A stretch of 64,000 bases of DNA from Marinobacter psychrophilus (lineage in GTDB: Bacteria > Pseudomonadota > Gammaproteobacteria > Pseudomonadales > Oleiphilaceae), in NCBI RefSeq assembly GCF_001043175.1, contig NZ_CP011494.1:2914001-2978000 (forward strand), in the 5' to 3' direction. The position numbers and the translations under genes are program-made. This document shows positions 17,577 through 25,828 of the stretch, piece after piece. A model generated the notes under the pieces. It did no database searches. It was given only the letters and a program-made list of their open reading frames with translations, and was not told where the DNA came from. Each line of letters starts with the position of its first letter. The stretch's first letter is position 1.

Positions 17577-18392
17577 TCAAGCGACTTTTTTCACCGGAGT
17601 CTTCTGCTCACCTTGCTTGGCTGCTTCTGCAACAAGTTCGCGCTCATCTGCTGCACTCTTGCGTACCGCAATCAAGAAAATCAACATTGCAAACACAGCT
17701 TTCGAAACAATGTCAGCGATGGTGTAGCCGGTTTCGACAGCAACAATTGCTGAACCACCGGTAATGCCGACCAATGGCAGCAAATAGACAATCGGGTAAA
17801 ATGCCCAGGAAACGACCAACAAAATAGCTGCTGCGTTTATCAGACCTTTCACTTCATCTGGCTGCCGCGCAATAGAATCCTTAAGACCGACAACCATTTC
17901 ACGCACAATGTACAGGAATGGAATCATCGCCAGGATCCAGAACAGTGCTCGGGTTCCAACTTCGCTCGATACTTCGCCGGGATAGCCAAGAATAATCATC
18001 AGTGCGGCTGCGCCACCGAGCTTAACAGACCGGCTCATTGTATCACTTTTGCTAAGCTTCATTACCAAAATTAGCTCAATCAGCAGCAAGGGCACCGTTA
18101 ACAACCAATCGACATAGCGATATGCGCGGTTAAAGCCTTCGCCCGTCACCAATACTTCGCCCGTGTTAATCGTTGCTGCCCCCTGCCAAGAGAGCATGAT
18201 CTGAAGGTAATGATAGCCTGCGATAGCCGTTACCAAACCGGTGATCACCATGGCCATCCGGTAAGCTGGCGCAACAGACCCCTTCATCAGCCACACGAAC
18301 AACGTAGACGACGCCATGACGGCCAAACCAAAAGAAAATACATTATTTATAAATCCATATTGACCCACAGATAAACTTTCGAGCTCTAACAT
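17577..18392 (-). CDS. Proteorhodopsin, light-driven outward proton pump (green-type)
   Basis: Seven-helix retinal protein of the inner membrane. Helix C reads RYVDWLLTVPLLLIE and gives Asp95 (proton acceptor), Thr99 and Glu106 (proton donor): the DTE set of proteorhodopsin proton pumps, not the NDQ or NTQ sets of sodium or chloride pumps. His61 (AGYHYLQ) matches the acceptor-linked His75 of GPR. Asp227 and Lys231 in TIADIVSKAVF form the counterion and retinal Schiff-base site. Leu103 matches GPR position 105, where Leu gives green and Gln blue absorption. There is no evident signal peptide; the C-terminus carries about 28 extra charged residues rich in Ala, Glu and Lys. First gene of the retinal cassette; GAGGG precedes the ATG. 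Confidence 0.96.
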   Translation of the reverse strand: MLELESLSVGQYGFINNVFSFGLAVMASSTLFVWLMKGSVAPAYRMAMVITGLVTAIAGYHYLQIMLSWQGAATINTGEVLVTGEGFNRAYRYVDWLLTVPLLLIELILVMKLSKSDTMSRSVKLGGAAALMIILGYPGEVSSEVGTRALFWILAMIPFLYIVREMVVGLKDSIARQPDEVKGLINAAAILLVVSWAFYPIVYLLPLVGITGGSAIVAVETGYTIADIVSKAVFAMLIFLIAVRKSAADERELVAEAAKQGEQKTPVKKVA

Positions 18393-18628
18393 GTCCTTAA
18401 CCCTCGAATCTATTGTACTTAGAAATCAGCTATCGGCATGTTCTCGGAACGTTTTTTAACCGACCGCCAACCTTGGGGACAAGATAAACTGAACCTTGCG
18501 GAGAGTAGTTACGTTTAATTTGTTTTTTGGATCAGGCTCACATCGCTATTTATAAAAATGATCAGTAATGAGGAGTTGTGTCTACACTTGCAGCCTTGGA
18601 TCTCTCGGCGCCGCACATCCTGTAACGC
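18393..18628 (-). promoter_or_regulatory. Upstream region of proteorhodopsin with candidate -10 element
   Basis: The leader before the opsin is about 240 bases to the MOSC fragment. On the minus strand TACAAT (18412-18417) is a good -10 hexamer about 20 bases before the ATG, which would leave a very short leader; no matching -35 hexamer is visible 16-18 bases upstream, so the promoter may need an activator or another sigma factor. The rest, an AT-rich tract near 18520-18575, holds no recognised gene. Confidence 0.35.
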
Positions 18629-18742
18629 TCAGATACAGTCACCGTTCGAACCGTCGGCATTAACAACGCCGCCCTGCAAACGCTCACCCGACAAACCTTT
18701 CGCCGGATAACGCCAAATCGAATTGATCGTACCAATCTTCAT
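18629..18742 (-). pseudogene. N-terminal fragment of a MOSC-domain protein gene
   Basis: A 37-codon frame reading MKIGTINSIWRYPAKGLSG then ERLQGGVVNADGSNGD before a stop. The IWRYPxKGLSGERL pattern and the following G-x-GD are the opening beta-strands of MOSC-domain proteins (molybdenum cofactor sulfurase C-terminal family), normally over 150 residues long. No continuation was found in any frame nearby, so this is a truncated remnant. The frame stays open for about 16 codons upstream of the ATG. It lies between the opsin promoter region and the trpA terminator, just where the rhodopsin cassette begins. Confidence 0.6.
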
Positions 18743-18928
18743 CGCAGGCACTTGTAAGAACAGCTCTTTACGGTATTTCAGGAGTTTTTAGGTGTCCATA
18801 AGTCAGAGAGCGTAGAGTCGCGCTGGCGCGGTGATTTGCTCTCACATTAATAAGGTGCAAAAAAGAGCTCGGAAAGGCTCTAGCTTATAAGTGGGCAATG
18901 ACCGAATACTCATATGTTCGCGACTAAT

Positions 18929-18962
18929 AAAAAACCTGCCCGGGCGCGAACTCGGACAGGTG
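18929..18962 (-). terminator. Rho-independent terminator of trpBA
   Basis: On the minus strand ACCTGTCCG and CGGGCAGGT pair (one wobble) around a GC-rich loop and are followed by six T. It lies 33 bases after the trpA stop codon, separating trpBA from the rhodopsin cassette that reads in the same direction. Confidence 0.85.
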
Positions 18963-18994
18963 TTTCAGACGCTTGCGCTAGGCAATGACAACGA

Positions 18995-19825
18995 TCAGGA
19001 AACGTTCAACGTTGTCCGTGCCTCTCTAACTGCAACCGAAAGTTCCTGCGTAAGCGACAACACATCATCGCGGCCCTGCGCTTCAGTATCCGCGTTGGCT
19101 ATGCACTCTACTAAAGCTGAGCCTACCACTACAGCATCCGCAAAACGTGCAATACGCTCAGCTTGAGGTGCGGTACGAATACCGAAACCCACGGCCACCG
19201 GCAAGTTTGTATGCTGTCGAATCCGCGCCAGTTCTTTTTCCACTTTTTCAGCGGTAGGTGCCACAGAGCCAGTAACACCGGTGCTGGAAACGTAGTACAA
19301 AAAGCCGGAGGTATTCACCAGCACACCAGGCAGCCGGGCGGCATCGGTAGTGGGCGTTGCTAACCGAATAAAGTGTATACCGGCTTCACGGGCCGGCACG
19401 CACAGTTCGTCGTCATGCTCTGGCGGCAAATCTACCACAATCATGCCGTCTACACCGGACGCTGCGGCATCATTCAGAAAACGCTCTACACCATAGCAAT
19501 AAATTGGGTTGTAATAGCCCATCAGTACAATCGGTGTGTGCTGATTATGCTCGCGAAATTCCCGCACCATCTGCAGGGTTTTGGTAGTGTTGTGACCACC
19601 GGCCAAAGCACGCTGGCTAGCAAGCTGGATGGGTACACCATCGGCCATAGGGTCAGTGAATGGCATTCCTAGTTCGATGATATCGGCACCGGCTTCAGGC
19701 AACCCTTTTAAAATCTCCAGGCTGTGCCGATAATCCGGATAGCCTGCGGTTACAAACGTCACCAGGGCAGCACAGTCTTGCTGGCGCAAGGCTTCAAAAC
19801 AACGATCAATACGACTTGCGCTCAT
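18995..19825 (-). CDS. trpA: Tryptophan synthase alpha chain
   Basis: Splits indole-3-glycerol phosphate into indole and glyceraldehyde-3-phosphate; indole is channelled to TrpB. Catalytic Glu51 is in [10 protein letters not shown] and Asp62 in [11 protein letters not shown], corresponding to E49 and D60 of the E. coli enzyme. 276 residues from ATG 19825 ([16 protein letters not shown]), with AGGGGAAG upstream; longer in-frame starts reach into trpB and are unlikely. The start lies one base past the trpB stop, so translation is coupled. Terminator at 18929-18962. Confidence 0.96.
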   Translation of the reverse strand: MSASRIDRCFEALRQQDCAALVTFVTAGYPDYRHSLEILKGLPEAGADIIELGMPFTDPMADGVPIQLASQRALAGGHNTTKTLQMVREFREHNQHTPIVLMGYYNPIYCYGVERFLNDAAASGVDGMIVVDLPPEHDDELCVPAREAGIHFIRLATPTTDAARLPGVLVNTSGFLYYVSSTGVTGSVAPTAEKVEKELARIRQHTNLPVAVGFGIRTAPQAERIARFADAVVVGSALVECIANADTEAQGRDDVLSLTQELSVAVREARTTLNVS

Positions 19826-19826
19826 A

Positions 19827-21080
19827 TCAGGCTTCCCCTTTAACGGCTTTACCAGCGTTTTTCTCGGCGTTTTCCGCACTGGCGTCCATCGCGGCAAGGA
19901 CGGTCGACATGTCTTTATCACCGCGGCCGCTCAGATTGATAACAATCAAGTGATCCTCCGGCAATGTCGGAGCCACTTTCATCACGTAAGCAATAGCATG
20001 GGCTGTTTCCAGCGCCGGAATAATACCTTCAATGCGGCACAACGTGTGGAAGGCTTCGAGAGCTTCGTCATCAGTAATGGCGGCGTAGCTGACCCGACCA
20101 ATCTCGTTTAACCAAGCGTGCTCTGGGCCAATGCCCGGGTAATCCAAACCCGCCGAAATCGAATGGGCATCCTGAATCTGCCCGTCAGCGGATTGCAGCA
20201 GGAAGGTACGGTTGCCGTGCAATATGCCCGGGGTGCCACCCTTCAGGCTGGCCGCATGGCGTTTGTCCAAGCCTTCACCGGCGGCTTCAACACCCACCAT
20301 AGCGACGCTCTTATCATCCAGAAACGGATGGAACAGACCCAAGGCGTTTGAGCCGCCACCGACGCAGGCTACAAGTGTGTCGGGTAGGCGCCCCTCGCGT
20401 TCGATGATCTGTTCGCGGGTTTCCTCACCAATAATCGATTGGAAATCACGCACCATAGCCGGATAGGGATGCGGACCTGCTACTGTGCCGATGATATAAA
20501 AAGTATCGGCAACATTGGTAACCCAGTCACGCAGGGCATCATTCATCGCGTCTTTCAGAGTGCCTGCACCACTGGTGACCGGGATTACTTTGGCGCCCAG
20601 CAAACGCATGCGCTGCACGTTGGGCTGCTGCCGATGAATGTCGACGCTGCCCATGTACACCACGCACTCCATACCAAAGCGCGCTGCCACAGTGGCGGTT
20701 GCCACACCGTGCATGCCTGCCCCGGTTTCCGCGATGATTCGGGTTTTACCCATGCGTTTGGCCAACAAAATCTGGCCTAGGCAATTGTTGATCTTGTGAG
20801 CACCGGTGTGCAAAAGATCTTCCCGCTTGAGGTATACCTTGGCCCCGCCGAGCTGTTCAGTTAACCGTTCAGCCAGATACAGCGGGCTTTTGCGGCCGAC
20901 AAAGTCACGTCGCAAAGCGTCCATCTCATCAACAAATTCTTTTGAATTGCGCGCCCTTGCATATTCTTCTTGCAGTTCAAGAACGAGCGGCATCAAGGTC
21001 TCGGCCACAAAACGGCCACCAAAATGACCGAAAAAACCGTTAATATCCGGACCCTTTCGTAGCGTGGTTGCTGTGCTCAT
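19827..21080 (-). CDS. trpB: Tryptophan synthase beta chain
   Basis: PLP enzyme that joins indole to serine to form tryptophan, in an alpha2-beta2 complex with TrpA. PLP-binding Lys96 is in [15 protein letters not shown]; the phosphate-binding loop is [13 protein letters not shown]. 417 residues, slightly longer than usual because of an Ala/Glu/Lys-rich tail ([14 protein letters not shown]). It heads the trpBA operon, and a divergent LysR gene of TrpI type lies upstream, the arrangement known from Pseudomonas. Confidence 0.97.
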   Translation of the reverse strand: MSTATTLRKGPDINGFFGHFGGRFVAETLMPLVLELQEEYARARNSKEFVDEMDALRRDFVGRKSPLYLAERLTEQLGGAKVYLKREDLLHTGAHKINNCLGQILLAKRMGKTRIIAETGAGMHGVATATVAARFGMECVVYMGSVDIHRQQPNVQRMRLLGAKVIPVTSGAGTLKDAMNDALRDWVTNVADTFYIIGTVAGPHPYPAMVRDFQSIIGEETREQIIEREGRLPDTLVACVGGGSNALGLFHPFLDDKSVAMVGVEAAGEGLDKRHAASLKGGTPGILHGNRTFLLQSADGQIQDAHSISAGLDYPGIGPEHAWLNEIGRVSYAAITDDEALEAFHTLCRIEGIIPALETAHAIAYVMKVAPTLPEDHLIVINLSGRGDKDMSTVLAAMDASAENAEKNAGKAVKGEA

Positions 21081-21144
21081 GCGATTGACTCCGTTAATCT
21101 GGTTCGATTTCTAATTGATATCTAGTGTAAAGCAGGACAGCATA

Positions 21145-21168
21145 GGTGTGAATCGATAAAATCGCACC
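21145..21168. promoter_or_regulatory. Candidate TrpI operator between trpB and trpI
   Basis: GGTGTGA and TCGCACC form an imperfect inverted repeat (six of seven pairs) 10 bases apart in the 114-base divergent intergenic region. LysR-type regulators bind such interrupted dyads, and TrpI is known to bind between trpI and trpBA in pseudomonads. The assignment rests on position and symmetry only. Confidence 0.4.
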
Positions 21169-21194
21169 GACCTGTGAGAAAAAGTAAACGATTT

Positions 21195-22082
21195 ATGGAC
21201 CATGCCAACCTGCCTTTACCGTCGCTGAATGCGCTACGCGCCTTTAATGCCGCGGCACGCCTACTAAGCATGAGCCGTGCCGCGGAGACCCTCAGCGTGA
21301 CTCACGGTGCCGTCAGCCGGCAAATTGGCCAGCTTGAACAACAACTCGGCATAGCGTTATTCGAGCGCCAGGGCCGCGGCATTGCTCTAACCACCGCAGG
21401 CCATCAGCTGTTTGCCACCACAGATTCGGTTTTTTCACAACTGGAACAGGCATGCGAGCGCCTGCGGCGAGAAGCCCGTGATGCGCCCCTGGTGTTGAGC
21501 TGTTCAGGTAGCTTTCTGGCGCGCTGGTTTATTCCGCGCCTGGGCCGATTACGCCAGGATTGCCCCGGGCTGGAAATTCACCTGACCACCACCGACGAAG
21601 AGCTGCACCTGCCCGCTGGGGTAGACGCTGCTCTGGGCTTCACCTCGGCGCCAGCACCCTCAGGCCAGAACCTGATTGTTCTGGGCCCTGAACGAATCGG
21701 GCCGGTAATGGCCCCCGGGCTGGCCCCTGCCAACCCAGACATGCCGGCGAGTGCCCTGCTGGAATTGCCGCTACTGGAAACCCTGTCACGGCCGCAAGCC
21801 TGGCCACAGTGGTGTAAGCACCAGCAATTAGATACGCAGAGTCTGCCGATCCGGCAATCATTCGAACATTTAAATTACATGCTAGAGGCAGCATTAGTAG
21901 GGCTGGGCGTGGCAATAGCGCCGCAATATCTGGTGGAGGAAGATCTGCGCAGCGGGCGATTGCTGGCGCCTTGGGGTTTTATAGAAACCCGCGACACCCT
22001 GAGCCTGCGGCTTCCCGGTGATACGGTGTCGCCACGGGCCCAGCGCCTTGCCGACTGGTTGGCCAAGGCACTGGCACGATGA
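21195..22082 (+). CDS. trpI: LysR family transcriptional regulator, TrpI-like
   Basis: N-terminal winged helix-turn-helix is seen in LNALRAFNAAARLLSMSRAA and THGAVSRQIGQLEQQLG; a LysR effector domain fills the rest. 295 residues from ATG 21195 (MDHANLPLPSLNALRAF), the length of Pseudomonas TrpI, an activator of trpBA that senses indole-3-glycerol phosphate. It is transcribed away from trpBA. The domain is also close to GcvA-type regulators, so the specific name depends mainly on this divergent position. Confidence 0.8.
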   Translation: MDHANLPLPSLNALRAFNAAARLLSMSRAAETLSVTHGAVSRQIGQLEQQLGIALFERQGRGIALTTAGHQLFATTDSVFSQLEQACERLRREARDAPLVLSCSGSFLARWFIPRLGRLRQDCPGLEIHLTTTDEELHLPAGVDAALGFTSAPAPSGQNLIVLGPERIGPVMAPGLAPANPDMPASALLELPLLETLSRPQAWPQWCKHQQLDTQSLPIRQSFEHLNYMLEAALVGLGVAIAPQYLVEEDLRSGRLLAPWGFIETRDTLSLRLPGDTVSPRAQRLADWLAKALAR

Positions 22083-22092
22083 TACTCGTGGC

Positions 22093-22749
22093 TTAGCCCA
22101 TGGGCACCAGTGTTAGTTCAACGCGCCGATTCTGCTCGCGCCCGCCTGAGGTATCATTAGACGCCACCGGATAACGCTCGCCATAACCCACAGCGCGGGT
22201 GCGCCTGGACTCAATGCCTTGGTTCAGCAGGAAGTCACGAACAGAAGACGCGCGCCGCTCACTCAACAACTGGTTATAGCTGTCTCCGCCCTGGCTGTCG
22301 GTGTGTCCTTCTATCTGGATAATAGTTTGATCAAACTCTTTCAGTACTAAGGCAACAGACTCCAGAGTTCCGCCAAACTGCGAGCGAATACTGGTCTGGT
22401 TGAGGTCAAAAGTAATGTTGCCCGGCATGACCAGCGAGATTTCGTCGCCATTACGCACCACACGTACGCCCGTGCCTTCAAGCTGCTGGCGCAGTTGCGC
22501 TTCCTGACGATCCATGTATACACCAACACCGCCACCTATAACCGCACCGCCAGCAGCGCCGATCAGCGCACCTTTGCCTCGGTCGCTTTTACTGGAAGTG
22601 GCCGCACCGATTACCGCGCCGCCAAGTGCGCCAATCACGCTACCCTTAGTGGCGTTCGATGTTTTCTGTTCGCCGGTGTATGGGTCGTATGTCATACAGC
22701 CGCCAAGCGTCAGGCTGGCCAGCGTAACCGCAAGTATCGTTTTTTTCAC
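22093..22749 (-). CDS. OmpA family lipoprotein with glycine zipper (YiaD-like)
   Basis: Outer-membrane lipoprotein probably anchored to peptidoglycan. A lipoprotein signal peptide ends in LTLGGC (Cys18); two glycine-zipper segments, GSVIGALGGAVIGAA and GALIGAAGGAVIGGGVG, follow at about residues 36-80; a C-terminal OmpA domain has IQIEGHTDSQGGDSYN, LSERRASSVRDFL and REQNRRVEL, the residues that hold diaminopimelate. 218 residues, as YiaD. Convergent with trpI; only 10 bases separate the genes. Confidence 0.9.
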   Translation of the reverse strand: MKKTILAVTLASLTLGGCMTYDPYTGEQKTSNATKGSVIGALGGAVIGAATSSKSDRGKGALIGAAGGAVIGGGVGVYMDRQEAQLRQQLEGTGVRVVRNGDEISLVMPGNITFDLNQTSIRSQFGGTLESVALVLKEFDQTIIQIEGHTDSQGGDSYNQLLSERRASSVRDFLLNQGIESRRTRAVGYGERYPVASNDTSGGREQNRRVELTLVPMG

Positions 22750-22787
22750 AGCGTGTTCCTTATTTATGTGAGTCTACGACAACGTGT

Positions 22788-23783
22788 TCACACGTCTGCC
22801 GTAAAAGTGTCGATGATGGTATTAAACACCGTTGCCTGCAAATCATGGGCCTCGTTAACCAGATGGTGCCGGCCCAGTGGTAACTTAACTTCATGAACTC
22901 GGGCAAACTTGTTACGAATAATCCGCAAATTATGAGGCCAATCTACGGTTAGGTCTTTTTCGCCCTGTACCACGGTTATATCGAACTCAACCGGGCGCGC
23001 AGACTCAATATGGGGCACCCATTGGCGCAATGCCGAAACCCAGTCAACGTGAATAGCGCGTGCCTGCAGCGGGTCGACTTTACGAAGAAATTTCAAAAAC
23101 TCCGAGTTGCCACTGTTGGCACTGAATGCTCGCCGCCAACGGCTGACAAAGGGCCGAAGCACCGTATGCAAAACACGGGCCTTAACCCAACCCGCAGGGC
23201 GTATCAGTGGCGCCAGTAAAACCACTTTGCGAAACTCTGAGGTGATGTGGGTATGATGATTCGACAGCAGATAGTCAATCAGTATGGCGCCGCCCGTGCT
23301 CTGCCCCACCGCATACCAAGGCCCGCGAATCTTCTGTCGCACCTTTGCCGTCACATCGCTGAGCACCTGCTGGTACTCCAAAAAGCTGCCTATCGCCGCC
23401 GGCGTGCCACTGGAAAGCCCGTGGCCCGGCTGGTCGTACGCCAGCACATCAAAGCCTTCCGCCAAGCAGCGGTCTATCAGCTGGGTGTAAAGCCCGACGT
23501 GATCAAAGTAACCGTGCATTACAAAAACTGTTCCGCGGCAATGCGTTACGGCTGCGCTGCGATAATAATGCACCATGACCTGATGCTTACCGGAGTTCAC
23601 GTAGCCTTGGTGGTATTCCACCTGCGCATGCTCTACCCAAAGGTCCAATCCATAAAAATGACAGTAAGCCATCATTTCATGGCTCAACTCTCGCTCAGTG
23701 TCTGGCTCAAACGCCTCCAGCCTGTTCAGCAACGAGTTGCGGTCCCAGTCAGGTATTTTTATAGTATCTGTTTTCCAGTACAC
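22788..23783 (-). CDS. Alpha/beta hydrolase, lysophospholipase/monoglyceride lipase type
   Basis: Serine hydrolase of the PldB/monoacylglycerol-lipase group. The oxyanion region is VMHGYFDHVGLYTQL; nucleophile Ser162 is in AVGQSTGGAIL; the acidic residue is probably in VQGEKDLTVDW and the His in LGRHHLVNEA. A DQPGHGLSSG segment is typical. 331 residues, with no signal peptide, so cytoplasmic. Substrate unknown; a role in lipid turnover is likely from family only. Confidence 0.85.
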   Translation of the reverse strand: MYWKTDTIKIPDWDRNSLLNRLEAFEPDTERELSHEMMAYCHFYGLDLWVEHAQVEYHQGYVNSGKHQVMVHYYRSAAVTHCRGTVFVMHGYFDHVGLYTQLIDRCLAEGFDVLAYDQPGHGLSSGTPAAIGSFLEYQQVLSDVTAKVRQKIRGPWYAVGQSTGGAILIDYLLSNHHTHITSEFRKVVLLAPLIRPAGWVKARVLHTVLRPFVSRWRRAFSANSGNSEFLKFLRKVDPLQARAIHVDWVSALRQWVPHIESARPVEFDITVVQGEKDLTVDWPHNLRIIRNKFARVHEVKLPLGRHHLVNEAHDLQATVFNTIIDTFTADV

Positions 23784-23859
23784 GAGAGGCTAGACACCTG
23801 TGGTGGGTAAGAAAATTTATTGAGAGCGTCATGTTCTGCGCCTTTAAGCTCACGAAACC

Positions 23860-24144
23860 CTACTGGTCAGGGAGCCAGTCGTCCAGCGTAAGCTGACCAT
23901 TACACAACGCTTCTTTACGGATTTTGGGCCAACGTTTGATTCTCCACTCTAACTTCATGGCTTGAGCCCGGCCACCAACACAGCTCTGAAACGCCAGCAC
24001 CAGCGGGCCCTTGCCGCGAAGGCTGCGAGCACCTTTGACGCTGCCCTGATGTTCTGAAAAACGCCGTTCCACATCCGTAGACACCCCGGTGTATAAGGCG
24101 CCAGCGGCGGTTCGTACCAAATAAACCGACCATTTAGCCGCCAC
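23860..24144 (-). CDS. GIY-YIG nuclease superfamily protein (UPF0213/YhbQ-like)
   Basis: Small single-domain GIY-YIG protein of 94 residues. The motif is seen in SVYLVRTAAGALYTGVSTD, followed by VERRFSEHQ; a Glu in MKLEWRIKRWP occupies the metal-ligand position. Relatives such as YhbQ are linked to DNA damage responses, without a settled role. Its start overlaps the end of the DMT transporter gene by 11 bases, so they are probably cotranscribed. Confidence 0.88.
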   Translation of the reverse strand: MAAKWSVYLVRTAAGALYTGVSTDVERRFSEHQGSVKGARSLRGKGPLVLAFQSCVGGRAQAMKLEWRIKRWPKIRKEALCNGQLTLDDWLPDQ

Positions 24145-25054
24145 CGCTCACGACTCCTGCAGCGGCATCCTGTTTCTGAGCGGCTTTTTTCTGCTGCAGC
24201 CACAAACCGGCCATAATCAGTACCAGCCCTACGTAGGTAGACGGCAAAATTCGCTCACCCAAAATAAACCAGATAAACACCAACGACAAAAACGGCGATA
24301 TAAAAATAAGATTGCTAACTTTCGCTGTGTTTTCTGCTTTTTTCATAGCGTAAGACCAAAGCACGAACGCAATGCCCATTTCAAACACGCCGACATAACC
24401 AGCCGCCAACAGTGAACCGGTCAGCGAAAAATGCAGGCTATCGGTGGCTACAGCCGCTGCAAAAATGACCGGCAAACCAAACAGAAAATTCAGGAACAAA
24501 CCCACCACCGGGTCGCGGGTGTCGCGGGTGGCAATAATCCAATAGCTGGCCCACACCAACGTACTGCCAACGGCAAAGGCCACTCCCACCGGATCTGAAA
24601 AGCTCAGATCGGTTACCGCGCCACGAGTGGCAATTACGAATACGCCGGCGTAGCACACCAGCCCGGCAGCGATGTCGCGCCCTTGCAGGCGGTGGCCTAG
24701 GAAAGGAACAGACAGGTAAGCCAACACCAGCGCCCAAGTGTAATTGATGGGCTGAGCCTCCTGAGCCGGCAGGCGGTCAAAGGCACCAAACAGGAGGAAA
24801 TAATAGAGGCACGGGTTAATAAGGCCCATCATAAATGACTGCGCATATTGCCCGCGGCGCAGTTGGAAAACCAGGCGCCAGCGGCCCTGAAGCACCAGAA
24901 TTGTGCCCATTACTAAAACAGAGGCCACACAAGCAATTAACAGTAGCTGCAGCGGAGATAGATCCGCCAGTGCCAACTTGAACGCGGTGGCCACGGTGGA
25001 CCACAGCAATACCGTGGCGAGGCCGAACATCATGGCCTGTTTTTGATTGGTCAT
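24134..25054 (-). CDS. EamA/DMT family transporter
   Basis: Inner-membrane protein with ten predicted membrane segments in two EamA repeats, the drug/metabolite transporter superfamily. Seen: VLLWSTVATAFKLAL in helix 1, NPCLYYFLLFGAF, and LIFISPFLSLVFIWFILGE near the end of the second repeat. 306 residues. The C-terminus is Lys/Gln-rich (LQQKKAAQKQDAA), cytoplasmic. Substrate cannot be inferred. Divergent from the DUF4168 gene. Confidence 0.88.
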   Translation of the reverse strand: MTNQKQAMMFGLATVLLWSTVATAFKLALADLSPLQLLLIACVASVLVMGTILVLQGRWRLVFQLRRGQYAQSFMMGLINPCLYYFLLFGAFDRLPAQEAQPINYTWALVLAYLSVPFLGHRLQGRDIAAGLVCYAGVFVIATRGAVTDLSFSDPVGVAFAVGSTLVWASYWIIATRDTRDPVVGLFLNFLFGLPVIFAAAVATDSLHFSLTGSLLAAGYVGVFEMGIAFVLWSYAMKKAENTAKVSNLIFISPFLSLVFIWFILGERILPSTYVGLVLIMAGLWLQQKKAAQKQDAAAGVVSGGG

Positions 25055-25205
25055 AGGTTAAACTCTCACCACGGCTTTGATGCTGAACTCTAGGCCGTGC
25101 AGTATACGCATCCTAACCGACCTTATACAGGTCGTTAATTTGCTAACGATATTACCTTGTAACAGCCTTAAACCTGACTTTATATCATTACCGGAACCTA
25201 TCGCC

Positions 25206-25607
25206 ATGAACAAACGGATTCAAAGCGTTCTCACCACCACAGTGCTCGTTAGCCTGTTCAGCGCTGCCAGCGCGATGGCTCAACAGACTCCGGCGATTGA
25301 GCAGACTACTGAAGGTTTCAGCGCTCCAGCAGAGGCCGGGGCGCACACGGCGTTTTACAGCGATGCGCAGTTACACAAGTTCGTCGATGCACAGCAACAG
25401 ATGAACACGCTACGGGAAGATTACAAAGACCGCTTTGACAACGCAGAGTCTGAAGCCGATGCAACAAGCCTGCTCGGTGAGATGAATGCGCGCATGGCAG
25501 AGATTATTGAAAACCAGAATCTGGATATTGACACCTACAACGCCATAGTCATCGCCTATAATAGCGAGCCGCGCGTTCGCAACCGAATTGACGCCTTAAT
25601 TCCCTGA
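25206..25607 (+). CDS. DUF4168 domain-containing secreted protein
   Basis: Small exported protein of 133 residues. A Sec signal peptide runs to SAASAMA-QQ (cleavage near residue 23). The mature part has the DUF4168 pattern: FYSDAQLHKFVDAQQQMN, an acidic helical middle, and a C-terminal segment DIDTYNAIVIAYNSEP ending RNRIDALIP. Function unknown; relatives are periplasmic. ATG 25206 is preferred over an upstream start at 25077 because the signal peptide begins there. Confidence 0.8.
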   Translation: MNKRIQSVLTTTVLVSLFSAASAMAQQTPAIEQTTEGFSAPAEAGAHTAFYSDAQLHKFVDAQQQMNTLREDYKDRFDNAESEADATSLLGEMNARMAEIIENQNLDIDTYNAIVIAYNSEPRVRNRIDALIP

Positions 25608-25828
25608 TGCAGGTTTGGCACATCTGGGACCGTCGGGGAAACAGCGCAACATTCACTACGCTCTGGAAAAACATGGCGCGACCGATAGCACCGATTGCCA
25701 TTACCGCTGACGTTTTATCGCTGTCGCCAGTTCCCTGCTCCGGCTTGTGTTTAACCACTTGCCCGCCAATACCTTAATAATTGTCAAAGAGTTGATAAAC
25801 CACACCATAGTACGAAAACACAGCGGTG

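Noticed and set aside
17577..18392. Sodium- or chloride-pumping rhodopsin
   Set aside because: The helix C residues are Asp, Thr, Glu (proton pump), not the NDQ or NTQ-type sets; sensory function is unlikely because no transducer gene is adjacent.
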